Part shown: positions 59,182 through 64,000 of the stretch, one piece after another
Layout: each line of letters opens with the position of its first letter
How positions within the stretch are numbered: the first letter of the stretch is position 1
NCBI GenBank assembly: GCA_030278955.1
Contig: JAOANR010000004.1
Location: forward strand, 56,693,120 to 56,757,119
DNA length: 64,000 nucleotides
Direction of reading: 5' to 3'
Source: Hygrophila difformis
Taxonomy: Eukaryota; Streptophyta; Magnoliopsida; Lamiales; Acanthaceae
The notes under the pieces: generated by a model
Database searches by the model: none
Told to the model about the DNA's origin: nothing
The model's input: the letters and a program-made list of their open reading frames with translations, nothing else
Position numbers and translations under genes: made by a program

Positions 59182-59783
59182 TTTGCTTTTTTTGGAAAGC
59201 CATAAGGCCAGACATGAGATACAAAGTACAAGGAAAAAGAAAGGACCGAAAACAGAAGAGGCTATGCTAGGGGGAGGAAAACAGGAGAAGGAAAAACACC
59301 AATTACCAAGACCAAATCAGGGCCTCAGATAGAGGACCCCTGCAGCATCAGCCTCCCACGCCTCACGATTAAAGTCGGAGGAACACCCAAGAAGTGAAGA
59401 ATTCTTCATTTGAGGCACTAAATTTGGCAAGGCCATCCGCCACCTTGTTGTCATCTCTCAAGGTGTGGTAAAGTCTGCAATTGTCAAAGGAGTTCTTCAA
59501 TTCCCTAATTTGCAGAATGACTCCAGCATAGGGATGGAAAGGGTTGGGGGAATCAATAGCATCAAGAGCGGCTTTGGAGTCTGAGTATACGGTAACGAGC
59601 TTCTTGCCAATGGAGTTAACCTGTTGTAAGCCCATAGCCGGTGCCTGGAGTTCGACAAACATGTTAGTATTATGACCAATACTGCCACATCCTCCCACAA
59701 TCCATTGGTCGTAGCCATCTCTCACAACAAAACCGATGCCCGATCTGCCGGGGTTACCAAAGCTGCTTCCATCAGTGTGCAGG
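59182..59783 (-). mobile_element. 5'-truncated LINE carrying only an RNase H domain
   Basis: The body is 602 bp, read on minus. It opens abruptly (ILHTDGSSFGNPG at about 59780) and encodes an RVT_3/RNase H-like domain with DGSxxGNPG, VELQAPAMG, YSDSKAALDAI and KVADGLAK up to about 59369. It is the C-terminal end of a plant L1-type protein. The 3' end is A-rich (T-rich on plus, 59182-59195). The 14-bp direct repeat ATTTTTCAATTTTT is present at 59168-59181 and 59784-59797. That is target-primed insertion with the usual 5' truncation. The frame from the cut point is open but cannot move itself. Confidence 0.9.
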
Positions 59784-60182
59784 ATTTTTCAATTTTTCAT
59801 TTATTATTAAATCCTCATTTCGACCTTTATTTTATATTAAGTGTAATTTATAAAATAAAATAGACATAATTTTTAAATTTTGTGAAATTCTAACAACTTG
59901 ATAAATTAAATTAATATTTTTTTTGATAAAAAATATTATGAAACACCCATTACAAAAAAATACGTTGACTTTTTTTTTGGGCAAATATTGATGCTCTAAT
60001 ATTCATAAATATCCCAAATATCGGAATTATGCAGTTCCAAACTAGGGAAGGAGTAATTGGAGAGTAGTAAATGTAATACGAGAGTGAAATAGTGCGAGCT
60101 AACCGCTCTCGGGTGATTCTATACCCTACCTATTGAGTTTCATCATTAAGGTAAGTATAAAAACCTTAAAAGACACCTGGTG

Positions 60183-60293
60183 TGTTTGGTTATTGGTAGA
60201 TTTACCAGCATATAGCGGATTGAGGGAGCATATTCTCTCACAATTCTCTCTCCAAATTTGCTATCTGCTATCGAATCTGCTGACTTCCAAACA
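60183..60293 (-). mobile_element. Short TGTTTGG...CCAAACA miniature element, copy 3 (inverted)
   Basis: 111 bp with the same terminal words as 256-366, in opposite orientation (TTGGAGAGAG word on minus). Confidence 0.6.
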
Positions 60294-60369
60294 TTCTCAC
60301 AATGTATATACAGTTGTTGCTAAAAGAGCAAGTTCAATCACAATAGAAATACGGAATTAAAATATGATA

Positions 60370-60440
60370 GATGTAGGGGTTGGGGAGTTCGATCTCCACT
60401 TGGCCCCCTATCATTCCCCTTTATCCCCTTTGTAATTTGT
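60370..60440 (+). mobile_element. Fragment of the SINE seen at 38125-38297
   Basis: GGGGTTGGGGAGTTCGATCT and the following GGCCCCCTATC...CCCTTTATCCCC match the box B and body of the other copy. The part between the 5' end and box B is shortened. Confidence 0.65.
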
Positions 60441-60539
60441 GTGGTTTGGGTTCTCATACCCCTTGATCTAATTCTTAATATCCACTTACCAATTTTTTTG
60501 GTAATTCCAGCCTTCCAGGTATTCTCATACTACTTTATA

Positions 60540-60665
60540 GACCCAACACTAATGTATCGGGTGGATACTGAAGCGTTGTCTTCCCCAAAACAGAATTATG
60601 CAAACATAAATGTTCGAAACCTTTGCTTAAATTGTCAGAGTCTCATACTACTCAAGTCAACTGCA
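60540..60665 (-). mobile_element. SINE copy, inverse orientation
   Basis: On minus the words TTTAAGCAAAGGTTTCGAAC and CAGAATTCTG-like parts align with the SINE at 57126-57307. Borders are approximate. Confidence 0.6.
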
Positions 60666-61051
60666 TTTTGTAACTTACCAATTTGAATCATTAAAACTTT
60701 CTACAAGTTTTAATATATTTTGTTACCATCAATAAATAATTATGCTAAGTGATTAAATAAATTATTAACTTTATCTGTTGATTTTGTCAATAAACTGCTA
60801 GTACTAGTTAATACTAGTATATGTCCTTATTTATTAGTATTTGCAATTTGGTACTTTGAAATTCTTATTAACATTAACATTCAAATGGAGGATTGACATT
60901 TGAATTATTAACATTAAAGTCATATATGCATAAAATTTTTATCTTTATTAATCCTACGAGAAGTTAACAATTATACAGTCGAGACGACCTAACAGTTTTT
61001 TTTAAAAGCAGGCTTCTGTTTTTCGTTCATAGCGACCAAAAAAAGACACTG

Positions 61052-63928
61052 ATGGCAGCTGCCGCTATCAAGGCTACTTGCTTCCTTCACCCCAAGACCA
61101 CTTTCAATACCTCACCACGGCGCTGCCCTTCTATTGCCTTTCCGCCGGCCAAAGCGCTCCGTTGTAACCCTCCAATGGCGGCGCTCACCGCTTCCCCCGC
61201 CCTCTCCATCTCCGAGACTTTCGTCAAATTGAAGGAGCGTGGAGAGGTGAACATTTATTTATTTGTTTTTGATGTTCTACAGTTTTCTTGATTATTTGTG
61301 TGCACTTCTTTTTTGGTTGTTTGTGTGTTTTCGGACTCAATAGCAACTGGGTGTGTTTGGTGCCTGAGTTTGTAGCAATTACTTGTTCATTTTGTTGGAT
61401 TTGTTAATGCGGCGGCGCTTGCTTGTTTGGTGGGAGATTTTTCTTGTCGATGGATTATTTAGGGTTGGAAATTCGATTGGTTGTGAGTATTGTGCTGGCA
61501 TACACGCCCTGACTGGAGGTTTTAGATTGTTATTAAATTTTTTGGTGGTTTAGCTTATCCTTTATGTCCTGATTGAAATTGTAACAGTCATCCCTCCTTT
61601 GGTGATGGTGCCAGGGTATGTTGCACTTCATCAGTTATTTTTCTGTATTTGCTAATGGGGCGTCTGTTTTATGCGTTAATTTGTTGGTGAATTTGAAATG
61701 GTGGTTAAAAAATGTTTTTTGATGGGTTCTCTACGTTTTGGAAATTCCTTCGGTTGTGAGAATTCTGCTAGTATCGTTAGAGGTCTTTTAACCACTATTG
61801 GTTTCAATTGTTGGATTAGGATGAAATTTTGAATTAATCTAACTTATCCTGCATTTCCGGATTGAATTGAAATGGTAATTCATTATCGTGTTTTGGTGAT
61901 AGGTGGCGTTGATCCCATACATTACCGCTGGTGATCCCGACCTTTCAACCACTGCAGAAGCTCTAAAGGTCCTCGATTTGTCAGGCTCTGACATCATAGA
62001 ATTGGGGGTCCCTTACTCAGATCCTTTGGCCGACGGACCTGTTATTCAGGTATGAACATTTTGTTGAGTCACTCTGTGTTAAACGTCATTAGAATGGCAA
62101 CATAGCACATTTACTTTGGATAATCGCGTCGCTGGGTATAATGATTTTCTGAAAGCGTTTTGTGTTAAAATTCACCATGTTCTCAGTTCTTGTTCCTTGA
62201 ATGTAAAATACAAAAATAAAATATCGTGAGATCAATATATACTAGATGTATCTGTATAATTTTGGTTACGTATGAATATCTAGAATATTCAGCACAGTTT
62301 CAGCACCCCGTTGTACTTATATCCAAATCTCAGCGTGTTGTGTTGGCACTAATTAACCTGTTTGTGATTAATGCCAATTTATTTTCTAACTGTGTTTTTA
62401 CAGGATGCTGCAACACGTGCATTAGCCAGAGGAACGACCTTTGAGAGTATCATTGAGATGCTTAAGGATGTAAGTACCTACTAGTTTCAAAAAGGTTATA
62501 TGTAAAAGCCATGGAATTTCGGCTAATCTAATATAGAAATTAAAGGAGAATTATCTATTTTTTCCCTCCCCCTTCCTTAGGGCCCATCTTAATTAAACAT
62601 ATGAGGTCCACTCTTAGAATTTAATATTTGTATTGGCTTATGAAGTTTGGATTTGTTCGAAAAAGTGATTTATCGAGATGCATTTTGCTCAAGTTCTTTC
62701 TGGTCTAGGTCCTTTATCTATGCATTTTGCTCAGGTTCTTTCTGGTCTAGGTCCTTTATCTACCATTCACTTTCAAGCTTAAACATATCTTTTTAAGTTA
62801 CAGTTTCTAAGTGTATTTTTTGTTTCTCCATAGGTGATTCCTCAATTATCATGTCCGATTTCACTCTTTACATATTATAACCCTATACTTAGGCGCGGTG
62901 TGGATAAATTCATGGCGACTGTGAAAGATACTGGAGTTCATGGTAAGTTGTGCTTCCGCTCAACATTTGTTGTATCATAAGAAACATATTGTAATGGGTT
63001 TTGTATTGTCTGGGCTGACACAAGATACAAATATCTCAACTTGCTCGGGCAACTCTTAAACTGGTTAATCACATTTTTGTGCAAGTCCATCAGATCCTTC
63101 TATTTCCATTATGATTGAGTTTATCTATCATTCGTCCATTCTTATGCGAGCATGTAACTTTGTATAATAATCTTCCAACAACACTTTTGTCTTTTAAGGG
63201 CTTGTTGTTCCCGATGTCCCTCTTGAGGAGACTGAGCTATTGAGGAAAGAAGCTTCCAGCAAAAATATAGAACTGGTTCGCTTTTCCATACCTTGGTTTT
63301 TCCTTGAGATTTTCAAATTCAAAGTTCCAAATATTTTGTGGGACATACAATGGAAGATACACTCTACACATTCATTGAGTGGCATCTTATGTTTGAACTT
63401 CATGCCTAAACACTTAATTAGCTCAAATAATTCATAACTTGATCCCTCTCCCTTCAAATTCAGGTGCTGCTTACAACCCCCACAACTCCTACTGAACGAA
63501 TGAAGGCCATTGCTGAAGCTTCAGAAGGATTTCTCTATCTTGTATGGTACATTCTTTTGGAAACAGGAATAATGTTCATCTATGCTTTTCCCCTCAATTC
63601 CTCTAACCCAGTGATTCCACATCTTGATCTTTAGCTTTTAGGTAGTGTGTCCACAAACAGTGATACAACTTTAAAATGATAATCATCACTTAATGATCCT
63701 ATCATTTAACATATATTGGAACTAGTTAATCTTTAGTCTTGAAATCCGAAACTTGATGACACCTAATTCTTTCTTTTGATACCTCTGATTTTGTAAGCGC
63801 TATCTTTTTTAAATACTTCTATTAGGTAATTAACAATGTTCCATCAATAGGTAAGCTCGGTGGGAGTGACGGGAGCAAGAGCATCCATAAACGTTAAGGT
63901 CCCTGCTCTTCTTCGCGACATTAAAGAG
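61052..63928 (+). CDS. Tryptophan synthase alpha chain, plastid type (partial, first seven exons)
   Basis: It cleaves indole-3-glycerol phosphate to indole and glyceraldehyde 3-phosphate in tryptophan synthesis, normally as an alpha/beta complex in plastids. Exons are 61052-61246, 61903-62049, 62404-62469, 62834-62942, 63199-63275, 63464-63541 and 63851-63928; the joints keep frame and a GT follows the last. The gene continues past the window. Residues 1 to about 50 are rich in Ala, Ser, Thr, Pro and basic residues without acidic ones, a plastid transit peptide. The mature part starts near [45 protein letters not shown] and SSVGVTGAR are the TIM-barrel signatures. Glu98 and Asp109 sit 11 apart, as the catalytic Glu49/Asp60 of bacterial TrpA. 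An indole-releasing BX1/IGL-type paralog cannot be excluded. Confidence 0.96.
61395..61885 (+). repeat. Diverged duplication inside intron 1 of tryptophan synthase alpha
   Basis: Two stretches of about 200-250 bp (about 61395-61590 and 61640-61885) share in the same order GGAAATTC, GGTTGTGAG, TTCTGCTAG/TTGTGCTGG, CTTATCCT and GATTGAA words. This looks like an old tandem duplication. Confidence 0.45.
62679..62762 (+). repeat. Tandem duplication, 42 bp x 2, in intron 3
   Basis: TGCATTTTGCTCAAGTTC is followed by TTTCTGGTCTAGGTCC and repeats once with a single A/G difference. It lies within the third intron and does not touch splice sites. Confidence 0.9.
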
Positions 63929-64000
63929 GTGAATTTAAGAACTCAACCCATTCCACCCCCAATGTTCATTTCTCTTTTGTCCGTTACCTGTGAAGTTGAT

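Noticed and set aside
47473..63928. An auxin/tryptophan gene cluster (AUX/IAA plus tryptophan synthase alpha)
   Set aside because: The genes are about 13 kb apart with an unrelated bHLH between them, and AUX/IAA is a response regulator, not a biosynthetic enzyme. No shared regulation is visible.

Overview
This is nuclear DNA of a flowering plant, most likely a eudicot. The evidence is spliced genes with plant-specific families (WRKY, AUX/IAA, UNE12-type bHLH, plastid-targeted tryptophan synthase alpha), GT-AG introns, very AT-rich intergenic DNA, and a dense plant-type transposon load (Copia, Mutator-like, hAT, Stowaway, Tourist, SINE, LINE). I cannot fix the genus from the sequence. No bacterial, organellar, CRISPR or viral operon-like content is seen.

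Layout. At 1-175 is the 3' end of a gene for a repressor-type protein with a C-terminal EAR motif. 176-8720 is a transposon-rich intergenic zone: a fold-back Mutator element, a three-level nest of Stowaway/hAT/Stowaway elements, a Tourist-like element and a hAT miniature element. 8721-10307 (minus) is a three-exon group IId WRKY gene. 11537-17170 (minus) is a complete but inactivated Copia element with 5-bp target duplications. 17171-26750 holds tandem repeats, a second fold-back Mutator element, another inverted-repeat element and a decayed Copia pol fragment. 26838-27389 is an intronless PRA1 gene, followed on the minus strand by a broken UTP18 copy (27600-28740). 30127-37786 is a third fold-back Mutator element split by a young but broken Copia element (30828-37592). 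39119-45516 is a large Mutator-like element with a perfect 10-bp target duplication, a damaged transposase gene and a convergent intact ORF for a GRF zinc-finger/membrane-anchor protein. 47473-48234 is a three-exon AUX/IAA gene, 53270-56002 (minus) a six-exon UNE12-like bHLH gene, and 61052 to the window end the first seven exons of plastid tryptophan synthase alpha. The gaps carry SINEs, a 5'-truncated LINE and more miniature elements.

The host genes are independent single-copy loci (transcription factors, membrane trafficking, tryptophan synthesis, auxin response), not a cluster. The AUX/IAA and tryptophan synthase genes are linked only loosely, through auxin and its precursor, and I would not read that as functional clustering.

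The most unusual structure is in the Mutator-like elements. Four elements with clearly different terminal inverted repeats share the same spacing of short motifs inside their ends: a YNRTCC-like hexamer at about +16, +46, +74 and +106, then G(C/T)TGA(C/T)(A/G)TGGC at about +136. This approximately 30-bp periodic subterminal array is not explained by ordinary TIR annotation. All positions were read by eye; splice sites are inferred from GT-AG signals, frame continuity and family knowledge.
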